Shown piece after piece: positions 52,923 to 61,657 of a DNA stretch of 64,000 nucleotides. Source of the stretch: Cellvibrio sp. pealriver (GTDB lineage Bacteria; Pseudomonadota; Gammaproteobacteria; Pseudomonadales; Cellvibrionaceae); the NCBI RefSeq assembly GCF_001183545.1, contig NZ_KQ236688.1, positions 4,290,395 to 4,354,394 of the forward strand. Direction: 5' to 3'. Position numbers and translations under genes: made by a program. Within the stretch, counting starts at the first letter, position 1; each line of letters starts with the position of its first letter. The notes beneath the pieces are model-generated. The model worked only from the letters and a program-made list of their open reading frames with translations, did no database searches and was not told the DNA's origin.

Positions 52923-54290
52923 ATGCCAAAAGAATCCGCTCAAAAAATTCTGATTGTTGATGACAATCCCGCTGTTGGAAAAGCACTTCATTTGTTGCTT
53001 GACGTGCATGGTATTGCTGCTGAAATTGCGCTGACACCACAAGCAGCGACCAAACGCTTGGAAGAAGATGGCAACATCGCTTTGGTTGTACAGGATATGA
53101 ATTTTTCTGAGGACACCACCTCGGGGCAGGAGGGTAAAGCGCTGTTTTATAGCCTCAGGCGAATTCGGCCGGATATTCCCATCATTTTGATCACCGCATG
53201 GACGCAACTTGAAACCGCTATAGAGTTAGTGAAGAGCGGTGCCGCTGATTATATCGCCAAGCCTTGGGACGATATTAAGTTAGTAACAACCATTAAAAAT
53301 TTATTGGAACTGGAAGACTTGCAACAGCAGCAGCGATTGCAAGCACAAGCCTTACTGACAGAAAAAACACGCTTGTCAGAAACCGCGAATCTTTGTGGGC
53401 TTGTTTACCAAAGTACTGCAATGCATGCATTAGTCAGCCTTGCGGTAAAAATTGCCCGCGCGGATGTACCGGTACTGATCACTGGCCCCAATGGTTCCGG
53501 CAAGGAAAAAATTGCGCAAATTATTCAAGCCAATTCGCGCGTAAACACCGGGCCATTTGTGTGTGTCAATGTCGGTGCATTACCGCAAGAGTTAATAGAG
53601 GCGGAATTGTTTGGTGCAGAAGCGGGTGCTTATACCGGTATCAGCAAAAAGCGTATCGGTCGTTTTGAGGCAGCAGATGGTGGTACTTTATTTCTTGATG
53701 AGTTGGGCAATTTATCTGCATCGGGGCAGGCAAAATTATTGCGGGTTTTACAATCCGGAGAATTTGAGCGGTTGGGTTCCAGCGAAACCCGTCATTGTCA
53801 TGTGCGGGTTATCAGCGCCACTAACACTAATCTTGAACGCGCGATTAAAAACGGCGAATTTCGCGAAGATTTATTTTATCGCCTGAATGTATTTGAATTA
53901 AAAGTGCCGCCGCTAGAGGAGCGCAAAGAGGATATATTGCCGCTCATACACCATTTTCTTCGCGGGCAGGCGCAACTGGATCATTCGGTCTTGCACGCAT
54001 TGCATTGCTACCCTTGGCCAGGGAACGTTCGTGAATTAGAGAATGCTTGCCAGCGCGCGCTGATATTGAACGAGGGAGGAAAGCTGCAGCTCAGCGATTT
54101 TGGTTTGCCCATCAATGAAACCACAATTGACAATTACAAACCCGTGATCGCTGAGCCTTCGCGCGAGGTTATCGAAATGGTGCTAAAACAAAATCAGGGT
54201 GTTGTTGCCCAAGCCGCGCGACAATTGGGTTTTTCACGTCAAGCTCTCTACCGGCGATTGGAAAAATATCAGATTGAACACAACCAATAG
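52923..54290 (+). CDS. NtrC-type sigma-54-dependent response regulator
   Basis: 455 residues from ATG 52923; ATG 52908, directly after the permease stop, would add five residues. Receiver domain with acidic pair D13-D14, phospho-acceptor D58, T91 and K113. AAA+ domain with Walker A GPNGSGKE (188-195) and Walker B GGTLFLDE (253-260). The sigma-54 loop reads GAYTGI (235-240) rather than GAFTGA. A Fis-type helix-turn-helix closes the protein (about 428-447). Expected to activate the sigma-54 promoter before its own operon. Confidence 0.92.
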   Translation: MPKESAQKILIVDDNPAVGKALHLLLDVHGIAAEIALTPQAATKRLEEDGNIALVVQDMNFSEDTTSGQEGKALFYSLRRIRPDIPIILITAWTQLETAIELVKSGAADYIAKPWDDIKLVTTIKNLLELEDLQQQQRLQAQALLTEKTRLSETANLCGLVYQSTAMHALVSLAVKIARADVPVLITGPNGSGKEKIAQIIQANSRVNTGPFVCVNVGALPQELIEAELFGAEAGAYTGISKKRIGRFEAADGGTLFLDELGNLSASGQAKLLRVLQSGEFERLGSSETRHCHVRVISATNTNLERAIKNGEFREDLFYRLNVFELKVPPLEERKEDILPLIHHFLRGQAQLDHSVLHALHCYPWPGNVRELENACQRALILNEGGKLQLSDFGLPINETTIDNYKPVIAEPSREVIEMVLKQNQGVVAQAARQLGFSRQALYRRLEKYQIEHNQ

Positions 54291-55605
54291 AAAATTCTCC
54301 CTCGAAGGAAAACTCAGCGCAATAGTGGCGCTATCGGTCACTCTTGGCTTGTGTATTCTTGTTCTGTTTTCAATATTCATCGATGAGTTGTTGATAGCAT
54401 TGATAATTGCTCTGCCTATCTCGTTGGTGATTTCGATCTGGCTTGTGCGTAAATTAGCGCAGGATCACAATATCAAAATTGCAGCCATCCATAACGGCAT
54501 GCTGAACCTGATGGATAACGACTTCAGCGTAAGCATCGCCAATACAGGGAAGGACGAGTTAAACGAAATCATCGCCATTTTTAATCAGCTATCTGAAAAA
54601 TTGCGCAATGAGCGCCAGCATGTTTATCAACGCGAATTGCTGTTGGATATGGTGATTCAACATTCCAATATGGGTGTGGTTCTTATTGATCAGGAAGATC
54701 GCGTTATTTATTCAAATGGTTTTGCAAAAGATATTCTCAACGCCGGTAAGCCCATTAATGGGCTGTACTTTTCCGATGCTATCAAGCTGACATCTGATTT
54801 GCTGAGGGAAATTATCTCCCAGCGCAAAGAGGGTTTATTCAGAGTGAGAGAGAGTTCGGGGGATGAGCTTTATCACATAACGACCGGCCGATTTATTCTC
54901 AACGCACGCAAGCATGAGGTGTTGCTGATTAAACGAATGACCTTCGAGCTTCATCGCCAGGAGGCTGTGATATGGAAAAAAGTGATTCGCACTATTACCC
55001 ATGAACTCAATAATTCATTAGCGCCCATCTCTTCAATGGCACATTCCGGGCAGCTTTTGGTGGAGCAGGAAAAGTACAATCAGTTGAGCGTCGTTTTCGA
55101 AACTATCGGTGAACGCGCCCAGCATCTTAAGCACTTCATCGATGGCTATGCGCGAATTGCCAAACTGCCAATGCCTGAAAAGAAAATAGTAGATTGGTCA
55201 GAATTTATAAAAAAATTGTCCGTAGCCCTGGAGTTTTCTTTTGACGGAAATATGCCAGCAAGCCCAGGGTATTTTGACCCGGTACAGATCCAGCAAGTGA
55301 TTACCAATTTACTAAAAAATGCACACGAATCCGGCTCAGCTGCTGATCAAATATGTTTGACTCTGGAGCAAAACACCCAATGCAGTGTGCTAAAAGTGTT
55401 GGATAGGGGCACAGGTATGTCTGCCAACATAATGGAAAATGCGTTGTTGCCTTTTTACACCACCAAACAATCCGGCAGCGGAATCGGTTTATCTCTCTGC
55501 CGTGAAATAGTAGACGCCCACGGTGGACATATTTCCCTTGAAAACCGCAAAGGTGGTGGGCTTTGCGTGAAGATATTACTGCCGAACGCCCCTGCGACCA
55601 GTTAA
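54274..55605 (+). CDS. Sensor histidine kinase (NtrY-like)
   Basis: 443 residues from TTG 54274, overlapping the regulator by 17 nt; in-frame starts further upstream would lengthen the overlap. Two membrane segments (about 17-65) with almost no periplasmic loop, a HAMP-like linker, a PAS domain (about 120-220), H-box TITHELNNSL, N-box QVITNLLKNAHESG, G1 DRGTGM and G2 GSGIGLSL. The tiny loop implies sensing in or under the membrane. Its last codons lie in the remnant of a LysR gene, so the natural C-terminus may have been altered. Confidence 0.9.
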   Translation: MNTTNRKFSLEGKLSAIVALSVTLGLCILVLFSIFIDELLIALIIALPISLVISIWLVRKLAQDHNIKIAAIHNGMLNLMDNDFSVSIANTGKDELNEIIAIFNQLSEKLRNERQHVYQRELLLDMVIQHSNMGVVLIDQEDRVIYSNGFAKDILNAGKPINGLYFSDAIKLTSDLLREIISQRKEGLFRVRESSGDELYHITTGRFILNARKHEVLLIKRMTFELHRQEAVIWKKVIRTITHELNNSLAPISSMAHSGQLLVEQEKYNQLSVVFETIGERAQHLKHFIDGYARIAKLPMPEKKIVDWSEFIKKLSVALEFSFDGNMPASPGYFDPVQIQQVITNLLKNAHESGSAADQICLTLEQNTQCSVLKVLDRGTGMSANIMENALLPFYTTKQSGSGIGLSLCREIVDAHGGHISLENRKGGGLCVKILLPNAPATS

Positions 55606-55706
55606 TACCGAAGGCGCGGGCATTTATGGACTATTTGCTAGTGAAGGGAATTACTTCAGTTATTGATGTGTTATCAATATTCAGCTCGGTTATGCCGTGT
55701 AATTGA
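55596..55706 (+). pseudogene. 3' remnant of a LysR-family gene
   Basis: In a frame different from the kinase, this stretch reads DQLIPKARAFMDYLLVKG and then runs to a stop at 55704. It matches the end of the intact LysR protein at 44.07-45.0 kb (HQLTPKVRAFMDYL; 11 of 14 residues). DNA identity is only about 79% over 42 bp, so it comes from a paralogous gene rather than a fresh duplication. Confidence 0.6.
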
Positions 55707-55729
55707 GTTGTTAGAAGGTTGATGATATT
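55676..55729 (+). repeat. 54-bp repeat, copy B
   Basis: Partner of 46647-46700 (about 39 of 54 positions identical). It overlaps the end of the LysR remnant and precedes an orphan gene. Confidence 0.5.
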
Positions 55730-55805
55730 GGTGATGCTGGAGTGTGCCCGTAGGTTTGGGGGAGTCGCGTACTAATAATATTATGTGTAAAGAATGGGGC
55801 TTTGA

Positions 55806-56240
55806 ATGGAAATAATACTAAAAATTGGAATCGGCTCGATTCGGTTTGGGATAGGCGAGCCTGAAGCATTGGAGATTCTTGGTGCTCCAGATAAAACGTA
55901 CTTTACTGAAAACGAATGCAAAAGGATTCAGTTCAATAATCATCTGTTAGAGCTATCCTTTGAGCCTGAAAATGAAAATCGGTTAGGGTGGATTGAAATT
56001 TATAATCCCAATGCAACTATTTTTGAATACAAAGTTATAGGATTAGAGCAAAAGTTAGTTGTAAATTTGGTTTCTAGCCAAATCACAGAAGTTCCCGAAA
56101 TTGAAGACTATGGAAAGTTTATTTCTTATTTTTATAGAGAAAATATGTTCGAGCTTCAGTTTGAGTTCGGCATATTAAAGTGCGTAAATATTGGTGTTCC
56201 GTACAATACCGAAAATCTACCTGTGTGGCCAAGCACATAA
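55806..56240 (+). CDS. Orphan hypothetical protein
   Basis: 144 residues, acidic, mostly beta-strand-like, no signal peptide: opening IILKIGIGSIRFGIGEP. The early FGIGEPEALEILGAPD resembles bacterial proteins in which a G-x-S/P-x-E-x-x-x-x-L-G-x-P-D motif opens a small immunity-like or SmpA-like fold, but I cannot name a family. CATAAC overlaps its stop and GTTATG lies 117 nt before its start, weakly cassette-like; an 11-bp direct repeat (55650-55660, 56284-56294) brackets it. AT-rich. Confidence 0.6.
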   Translation: MEIILKIGIGSIRFGIGEPEALEILGAPDKTYFTENECKRIQFNNHLLELSFEPENENRLGWIEIYNPNATIFEYKVIGLEQKLVVNLVSSQITEVPEIEDYGKFISYFYRENMFELQFEFGILKCVNIGVPYNTENLPVWPST

Positions 56241-56303
56241 CATGCGTACGATTACGCTGCGCTAATCATACCTACATAAATAGATTACTTCAGTAATATG
56301 CAC

Positions 56304-56340
56304 CGGGCTGGTTAATCCAACCAGCCCGCGTAGTTTTTTT
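56304..56340 (+). terminator. Strong intrinsic terminator between convergent genes
   Basis: A perfect 10-bp GC-rich stem (CGGGCTGGTT / AACCAGCCCG, 5-nt loop) followed by seven T on the plus strand. It ends the orphan gene transcript and shields the Fsr gene from read-through. Confidence 0.85.
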
Positions 56341-56351
56341 ATTGCAAATAT

Positions 56352-57617
56352 TTAATTCCGTTTCATCGCAGGCAACAACACTGTCACTATCCCGATCAGT
56401 GGCAAATAGGCGCACAAATCAAACATATATTCAATCGATGTCGCATCGGCAATTGCGCCTAAGCCTGCTGCGGCAATTCCGCTAATGCCGAACATCAAAC
56501 CAAAAAACACGCCGGAGATCATGCCGATTTTGGTGGGGACTAATTCTTGTGCGAGTACGACTATTGCCGAGAAGGCGGACGATAAAACCAATCCGATCAC
56601 GACTGACAGCACAGCCGTCCAGAATAAATTGCAGTAGGGAAATAGCAGTGTAAAAGGCGCAGCGCCGAGGATAGAAATCCAGATTACGGCTTTGCGCCCA
56701 ACCTTGTCACCAATCGGTCCACCGGCAAAGGTGCCGACGGCTACGGCGGCTAAAAATACAAACAACAATAATTGTGCATCGGCGACGGAGGTGGAAAATT
56801 TTTCCATCACATAAAACGTGTAGTAGTTGGTGAACGCTGCCATGTAGATGTATTTGGAAAATACCAAAATCGCGAGCACCGTTAATGCTCCGGCGATTTG
56901 CTCTCGCGATAGATGTGCGAAGTGTGGATTTTTTTTAGTGCTCTTGAGCGATGCGCGTGAGCGAATGGTCCAGCGGCTTACATTAAACAAAACTGTAAAA
57001 CCCAGAATCGCAAATAGTGTAAACCAGCCAATTGCACCTTGACCTTGCGGCAAAATAATTGCGGCCGCGAGCAGCGGGCCAAATGCAGAACCGGCGTTGC
57101 CGCCCACTTGGAAAAACGATTGTGCAAAACCAAAGCGCCCGCCCGATGCCATGCGTGCAACGCGCGAAGCCTCCGGGTGAAAGGTGGATGAACCCAAACC
57201 AATCATGGCTGATGCAATCAACAGCCAGGTGAAATTACTGGCCAGCGCCAACATCACCAAACCGCACAGAGTGAACAGCATTCCGGTGGGCAGCAAATAG
57301 GGTTTTGGGTGTTTGTCGGTGTAGAGCCCAATGCCCGGTTGCAGCAGCGATGCGGTCATTTGGAAGGCGAGGGTGATCATGCCGATCTGGGTAAAACTCA
57401 GGGCGTAATCGCTTTTCAGCAGCGGGTAGATCGAGGGCAAAATCGCCTGGATCAAATCATTCAACAAATGCACAAAACTCACTGCACCTATAACCGGCAA
57501 CACGGTTTTAGTGGGGTCAAATTCGACTGGCGTGAGGGGCTGTGTAGAAGGCTGTACAGGAATGGATTCCATTTGACTCATGTTGGTTGCTATCTCCGCG
57601 AATACTGGCTTGGGCAT
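56352..57617 (-). CDS. fsr: Fsr-type MFS exporter (fosmidomycin resistance family)
   Basis: 421 residues from ATG 57617 (AAAGG 5 nt upstream); ATG 57581 is a reasonable alternative giving 409. Twelve membrane segments. Strong family resemblance to E. coli Fsr: SFVHLLNDLIQAILPSIYPL, GLGSSTFHPEASRVARMASG, SQSFFQVGGN-type loop and FSKYIYMAAFTNYYTFYVM. Proton-driven efflux of fosmidomycin-like or other small molecules. Divergent from an AraC regulator, as in comparable efflux pairs. Confidence 0.9.
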   Translation of the reverse strand: MPKPVFAEIATNMSQMESIPVQPSTQPLTPVEFDPTKTVLPVIGAVSFVHLLNDLIQAILPSIYPLLKSDYALSFTQIGMITLAFQMTASLLQPGIGLYTDKHPKPYLLPTGMLFTLCGLVMLALASNFTWLLIASAMIGLGSSTFHPEASRVARMASGGRFGFAQSFFQVGGNAGSAFGPLLAAAIILPQGQGAIGWFTLFAILGFTVLFNVSRWTIRSRASLKSTKKNPHFAHLSREQIAGALTVLAILVFSKYIYMAAFTNYYTFYVMEKFSTSVADAQLLLFVFLAAVAVGTFAGGPIGDKVGRKAVIWISILGAAPFTLLFPYCNLFWTAVLSVVIGLVLSSAFSAIVVLAQELVPTKIGMISGVFFGLMFGISGIAAAGLGAIADATSIEYMFDLCAYLPLIGIVTVLLPAMKRN

Positions 57618-57728
57618 ATTGGCCTTTGGCAGTATAAAGTGCTGTGAAAAGCAGAAATGACATAAACTATCGAATAAGTGACAAGCTGTTGTGATCCAAT
57701 GATCGTCCAGTTAACCCGAGGGTAATCC

Positions 57729-58520
57729 ATGACAAATACGGTTATGCCGCGCAGCCCGGAAGCCTTGCAATATGTGCCGCGCCCCATCGTCGCTTGGGGC
57801 GGCCACTATGCCAATGGCGATGAAATTCCGCCGCACACCCATCCGCGCGCGCAACTTTTGTATGCCGTTGAAGGTGTGATGCGCGTGATTACGCCCAACA
57901 GTGTGTGGACAATTCCCTCGCACCGCGCACTTTGGGTGCCGCCAAATGTGGAGCATCACTCGTTCATGATGAGCGACCTGGAAATGCGCACACTCTATGT
58001 GAGTGCCGATGTTCCTTTATCGCTCGGCAAAGAATGCCGCGCAATTTCTGTGTCGGGATTGTTGCGTGAATTAATTTTAGGTTTGCTGCAAGAACCTGCG
58101 GAATATCCTATTCCCGGGCGCGGCGAACATTTAACCGCGCTGATTTTGATGGAGATTGAGCGCGCGGCAACGCAAGCGGTTGAAATCCCCTGGCCACAAG
58201 ACCGGCGCTTACAGCGTGTTTGCCAATTGGTGATGGATGAACCCGGCATCAAACGCACGATTGAAGAATTGGCCGATAGTGCAGGCGCGAGCGCGCGCAC
58301 ATTAATTCGTTTATTCCCTAAAGAGACAGGTTTGAAATATCACCAGTGGGCTCAGCAAGTGCAGTTGGCAGAAGCGCTCTGCCGCTTGGGGCGCGGTGAA
58401 GGCATTGCCCGCATCGCCAGTGAATTGGGTTACGCGAGCCCCAGTGCATTTTCCGCCATGTTCAAACGCAATTTTGGGGTAACGCCTAACCATTATTTTT
58501 CCAAACACGTGCAGCCTTAA
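57729..58520 (+). CDS. AraC-family regulator with cupin domain
   Basis: 263 residues. N-terminal cupin sensor (GDEIPPHTHPRAQLLYAVEG, then VPPNVEHHSF) and C-terminal double helix-turn-helix (IEELADSAGASARTLIRLF, then RIASELGYASPSAFSAMFKR). The layout matches NimR/YeaM-type regulators that sit beside and control an MFS exporter. The 111-bp divergent gap with fsr should hold both promoters; no operator was identified with confidence. Confidence 0.9.
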   Translation: MTNTVMPRSPEALQYVPRPIVAWGGHYANGDEIPPHTHPRAQLLYAVEGVMRVITPNSVWTIPSHRALWVPPNVEHHSFMMSDLEMRTLYVSADVPLSLGKECRAISVSGLLRELILGLLQEPAEYPIPGRGEHLTALILMEIERAATQAVEIPWPQDRRLQRVCQLVMDEPGIKRTIEELADSAGASARTLIRLFPKETGLKYHQWAQQVQLAEALCRLGRGEGIARIASELGYASPSAFSAMFKRNFGVTPNHYFSKHVQP

Positions 58521-58540
58521 CGAACAATATCATTAAACAT

Positions 58541-59314
58541 TCAGCGCGCTTGAAAAACCTCTGCAGGAACTTCGGCGAGCGCTTCAAACGCGGGGCGTGC
58601 AAAATAATAGCCCTGGAATAATTCAATGCCCATATCGCGCAGAACCGAAAATTCCTCGTAGGTTTCTATTCCTTCTGCAACAACGGTCATATTCAGTTCG
58701 CTGCACACTTGGGTAATGCCGCGGACGATAATTTGGCTTGAACGGCGTTTATCGATATCGCGCAGCAATGCCATATCCAATTTCATAATATCGGTCTGGA
58801 TCTCTGCAAGCAGGTTTAACCCGGCATAGCCCGCACCGAAATCATCGATAGCAGTTTTAAAACCGCGTTGGCGATAGTGATCAACAATATTGCGCAGATG
58901 CGCAAGGTCATCGACCTTTTCACTTTCGGTAATTTCAAAAATAATTTGTTCAATGGGGAAATGGTATTTTTCTGCAGCGGCAAGTGTTGCACGAATACAC
59001 AATTCAGGCCGATAAACCGCATTGGGCATAAAATTAATACTGAGCAACGATTGCATACCCAATTCAGCCGCTAATTTGATCGCCTTGGTGCGGCAGGCCT
59101 GATCAAACCGGTAGCGGTTTTCATCATTCACGTGCGCAAACACAGCACCAGCGCCTTCGTTGTTTAAACCCCGCACCAGCGCCTCATGGGCATAAATCTC
59201 GCGCGTGCTGCTGTTAATGATGGGCTGAAATGCCATCGTAAAATCAAAGTCCAGGCCTTCGCCATTAGTACATTCTTCACAGCCCATTGGGCGACAGGAT
59301 GATTCAGGTTTCAT
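58541..59314 (-). CDS. EAL-domain c-di-GMP phosphodiesterase
   Basis: 257 residues, a single EAL domain with short N-terminus. EAL motif at 44-46 (EALVRG), FEITES, DDFGAGYAGLN, KLDM, VVAEGIET and QGYYFARP are all present, so it should be active. Three Cys in the first 15 residues (7, 12, 15; C-x4-C-x2-C) are unusual and could bind metal or sense redox. No sensor domain or membrane segment. Convergent with the AraC gene, 20 bp away. Confidence 0.92.
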   Translation of the reverse strand: MKPESSCRPMGCEECTNGEGLDFDFTMAFQPIINSSTREIYAHEALVRGLNNEGAGAVFAHVNDENRYRFDQACRTKAIKLAAELGMQSLLSINFMPNAVYRPELCIRATLAAAEKYHFPIEQIIFEITESEKVDDLAHLRNIVDHYRQRGFKTAIDDFGAGYAGLNLLAEIQTDIMKLDMALLRDIDKRRSSQIIVRGITQVCSELNMTVVAEGIETYEEFSVLRDMGIELFQGYYFARPAFEALAEVPAEVFQAR

Positions 59315-59628
59315 AATGTAATGATATTTAGCTCAATAGTGTTGCATGATTGTTGGCGCTACTGTTCGTGCTCGGCTACTGTTCAGTGCTCGTTGGCATT
59401 TACGGCGCACAGGCTTTAAAAGGAATACTGCCTGTGGAACCTATACCGCAGTATTTATGGAATTGGGGGCACGAAAAACGCAACTCGCAAAGGTGCTATT
59501 TGAAAGACCCTGTTTGAAAGTCTAGTCATAGTTTTGCGTATTGGCCAATTAGTGGGGCTAATTCATTGAGGGACGGGCATTGCAATCGGCAGGTTGAAGC
59601 CGTGGAAGTAAAAGATTGTAAAGTCAGA
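59315..59628. other. Intergenic region upstream of the EAL gene
   Basis: 314 bp between two minus-strand genes. Contains AATACTGC/GCAGTATT arms at 59424-59431 and 59448-59455 (16-nt loop, no T-tract) and a TTTGAAAG direct repeat near 59500. No gene or clear promoter recognised. Confidence 0.3.
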
Positions 59629-60672
59629 TTATGCTTTCCGCTTTACAGGGGCTCCTGTCCATTTTTTAAAAGCGCGCCGTAAATTGGCGACATCATAAAA
59701 GTGCAGCTTGTGGGCGATTTGTTCTGTTGACCAGCCCCCTTGTTCTAACCACATGAGCGTTAGATCTCTGCGCACCTGATCATACTGCGCTTGAAAATGG
59801 CTGTTATGTTTTTTCAGTTTGCGCTTAAAACTGGCGCTGCTCATGCCGAAATCTGCTGCGCTTTGGTCGAGGTTGGGTGCGCGGTGAATATTATTGTGCA
59901 GATAATCGTAAGTCTCTGCTAAAAATCCTTGCGCCGAATCAAGCTTAGCCAGTTGTTTTTCCGCTAATTGTTCTGCGCGGGTAAACACATCCGCTGAAAC
60001 TTTTTGCCAAGGTGTATGCAAATATTCCCGTGCAATTGACATGGCATTGACCGGTGCATTGAAGTGAATCTGGCCGGGTAAGTGCACCTGGTATTGTTCT
60101 ATATGTTCGGGTTTATCGCAGCAAAAATAAAATTGCCACGGCAGAGGTTGCGCCGATTTCCAACGCGAGAGCGCGCTGAGTGAGGTCGCCATCATTTCAA
60201 GCAAGAAATGTTCACTGCTCGCTGCACCGCAGCTATCTTGCCAGTACATCATTACCCGGTCTTGCTGATAATCCAAACGCGCTTTTAACAGTGGGCTGAT
60301 CAAGGTGTTGTAGCGAATAACAATATCCAATGCCTCTTGCAGGTTGCGTGCATGGGTGAGTGCAATCTGTGCAGGTGTGGGATTATCCAACAGCAAGCGG
60401 CTGCCAATTAAAAACGACAGATCGCGATGCAGATTATATTTTTGGATATTGGCAATTAATTGAAAGCACTGCTGTGGTGACAGCAGAATATTTTTTTGTG
60501 CAATATCATCGCGAAAAATTCCGGTGCCGCGCAGTAGCTTGTGTTCTTCGATACCGCGATTTAACGCCAGCTCTATTAATGTGAGTGGCCAGCCCTGTGC
60601 GGAAACCAGCGGCGTATCAATTTCAATATAGGCTTGTGGTTTGTAGGCTGCGTGTGCATCTGCTGTAGCCAT
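59629..60672 (-). CDS. AraC-family regulator with PF12625-like N-terminal domain
   Basis: 347 residues from ATG 60672, with AGGA 9 nt upstream and a 16-nt gap after the GGDEF gene; a longer frame would overlap it. The N-terminal half (LSPQQCFQLIANIQKYNLHRD in two pieces: LSPQQCFQLI and NLHRDLSFLIGSR) is the OruR/ArgR-like arabinose-binding-type domain, and the C-terminus is an AraC helix-turn-helix (SAADFGMSSASFKRKLKKH, then IAHKLHFYDVANLRRAFKKW). Such regulators often respond to lipids or amino acids. Co-transcribed with the GGDEF protein. Confidence 0.87.
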   Translation of the reverse strand: MATADAHAAYKPQAYIEIDTPLVSAQGWPLTLIELALNRGIEEHKLLRGTGIFRDDIAQKNILLSPQQCFQLIANIQKYNLHRDLSFLIGSRLLLDNPTPAQIALTHARNLQEALDIVIRYNTLISPLLKARLDYQQDRVMMYWQDSCGAASSEHFLLEMMATSLSALSRWKSAQPLPWQFYFCCDKPEHIEQYQVHLPGQIHFNAPVNAMSIAREYLHTPWQKVSADVFTRAEQLAEKQLAKLDSAQGFLAETYDYLHNNIHRAPNLDQSAADFGMSSASFKRKLKKHNSHFQAQYDQVRRDLTLMWLEQGGWSTEQIAHKLHFYDVANLRRAFKKWTGAPVKRKA

Positions 60673-60688
60673 AATGGTAATCCTGTTA

Positions 60689-61657
60689 TCAGGCCACATA
60701 TGGCAACGTAATTGATGGTTCTTTTGCGCGTTTTTCTTTCTGGTGGAGCAGGGCAACCGTTGCGCGCTCGATCAGTGAACAGGCTGTATCCGCCACGGGC
60801 TGGTCGTTATTGGTCAGTGCAATACCAATACTCACCGAGTGAAACAGGCTTTCGTCGTGATTAAACGGTTTGTAAGCAAAATGCTGCACGGCATTGGCAA
60901 TTTCGGCTGCGATTTTCTCTGCTATTGAGCGGCCAGTGTTAGGCAGAACCAAGGCAAACCGGTCACCAGCGTAGCGGCACAGTAAATCGTTGCGGCGAAT
61001 ATTCAGCAATATCAATTCACTCAGGCACTGCAACAAATGATCGCCTTGCTGATGCCCGTAGTGGCGATTGGTGTGGCTGAAATGATCGACATCAATCAAT
61101 AACAGTGCGAGCGATGTTTCGGTTGCCCGTTGTTCTGCCAATGAGTGATTGAGCTGTTCCCGTAAATAGCGGGCTCCGCTTAAGGTGGTCGTGAAATCCA
61201 GACCGCGATGCTCGCGAAATAAACGCTCGCGTTTACGCAGTTGTTCTGCCAGCAGCAATTGTTCTTTGTGCCAGTGGAAAATGCCCCAGGTTAATAAAAT
61301 TAATCCGACCGGCATAAAACCGGACTCCAACCAGTGATCCCATAATGCGTTATCGGGGAAGTGAATAAATTCATCCAACCAATCCTGAAATCCTGCAATA
61401 AAGATTGCCCCTAAACCCACACTCAATAATTGAGTGACGCGCCCGGTTGGTCTGCTGTGCAAAATTAATAGCAACCAGACCAATGCCAGAAATGCCAATC
61501 CACCTTCACCCACAATGTCCAGCCAATTCCATTGGTCGTAGGGTTTTATATCGCCACTGATCAAGCTGCCAACCAAGGCAATATTGGCAGCGAGTGCGAG
61601 GCAGAGCAGTTTCCATTTATGCAATCTGAGCATTTTGGTTATCCGGTTTAGCAACAT
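60689..61657 (-). CDS. Degenerate GGDEF-domain membrane protein
   Basis: 322 residues with four membrane segments (about 14-34, 48-67, 74-90, 111-130), a short coiled linker and a GGDEF domain (about 150-305). The active-site loop reads AGDRF (230-234) instead of GGDEF, and the guanine-contacting Asp of the N-D pair is Arg198. Loss of both makes cyclase activity doubtful; a receptor or scaffold role is more likely. D189 and D191 of the first metal-binding segment remain. AAGGGTG precedes the ATG. Confidence 0.88.
   Translation of the reverse strand: MLLNRITKMLRLHKWKLLCLALAANIALVGSLISGDIKPYDQWNWLDIVGEGGLAFLALVWLLLILHSRPTGRVTQLLSVGLGAIFIAGFQDWLDEFIHFPDNALWDHWLESGFMPVGLILLTWGIFHWHKEQLLLAEQLRKRERLFREHRGLDFTTTLSGARYLREQLNHSLAEQRATETSLALLLIDVDHFSHTNRHYGHQQGDHLLQCLSELILLNIRRNDLLCRYAGDRFALVLPNTGRSIAEKIAAEIANAVQHFAYKPFNHDESLFHSVSIGIALTNNDQPVADTACSLIERATVALLHQKEKRAKEPSITLPYVA

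Noticed and set aside
55806..56294. Third integron cassette
   Set aside because: GTTATG and CATAAC borders exist, but no complete attC-like structure follows the gene, so it is only mentioned as weak.
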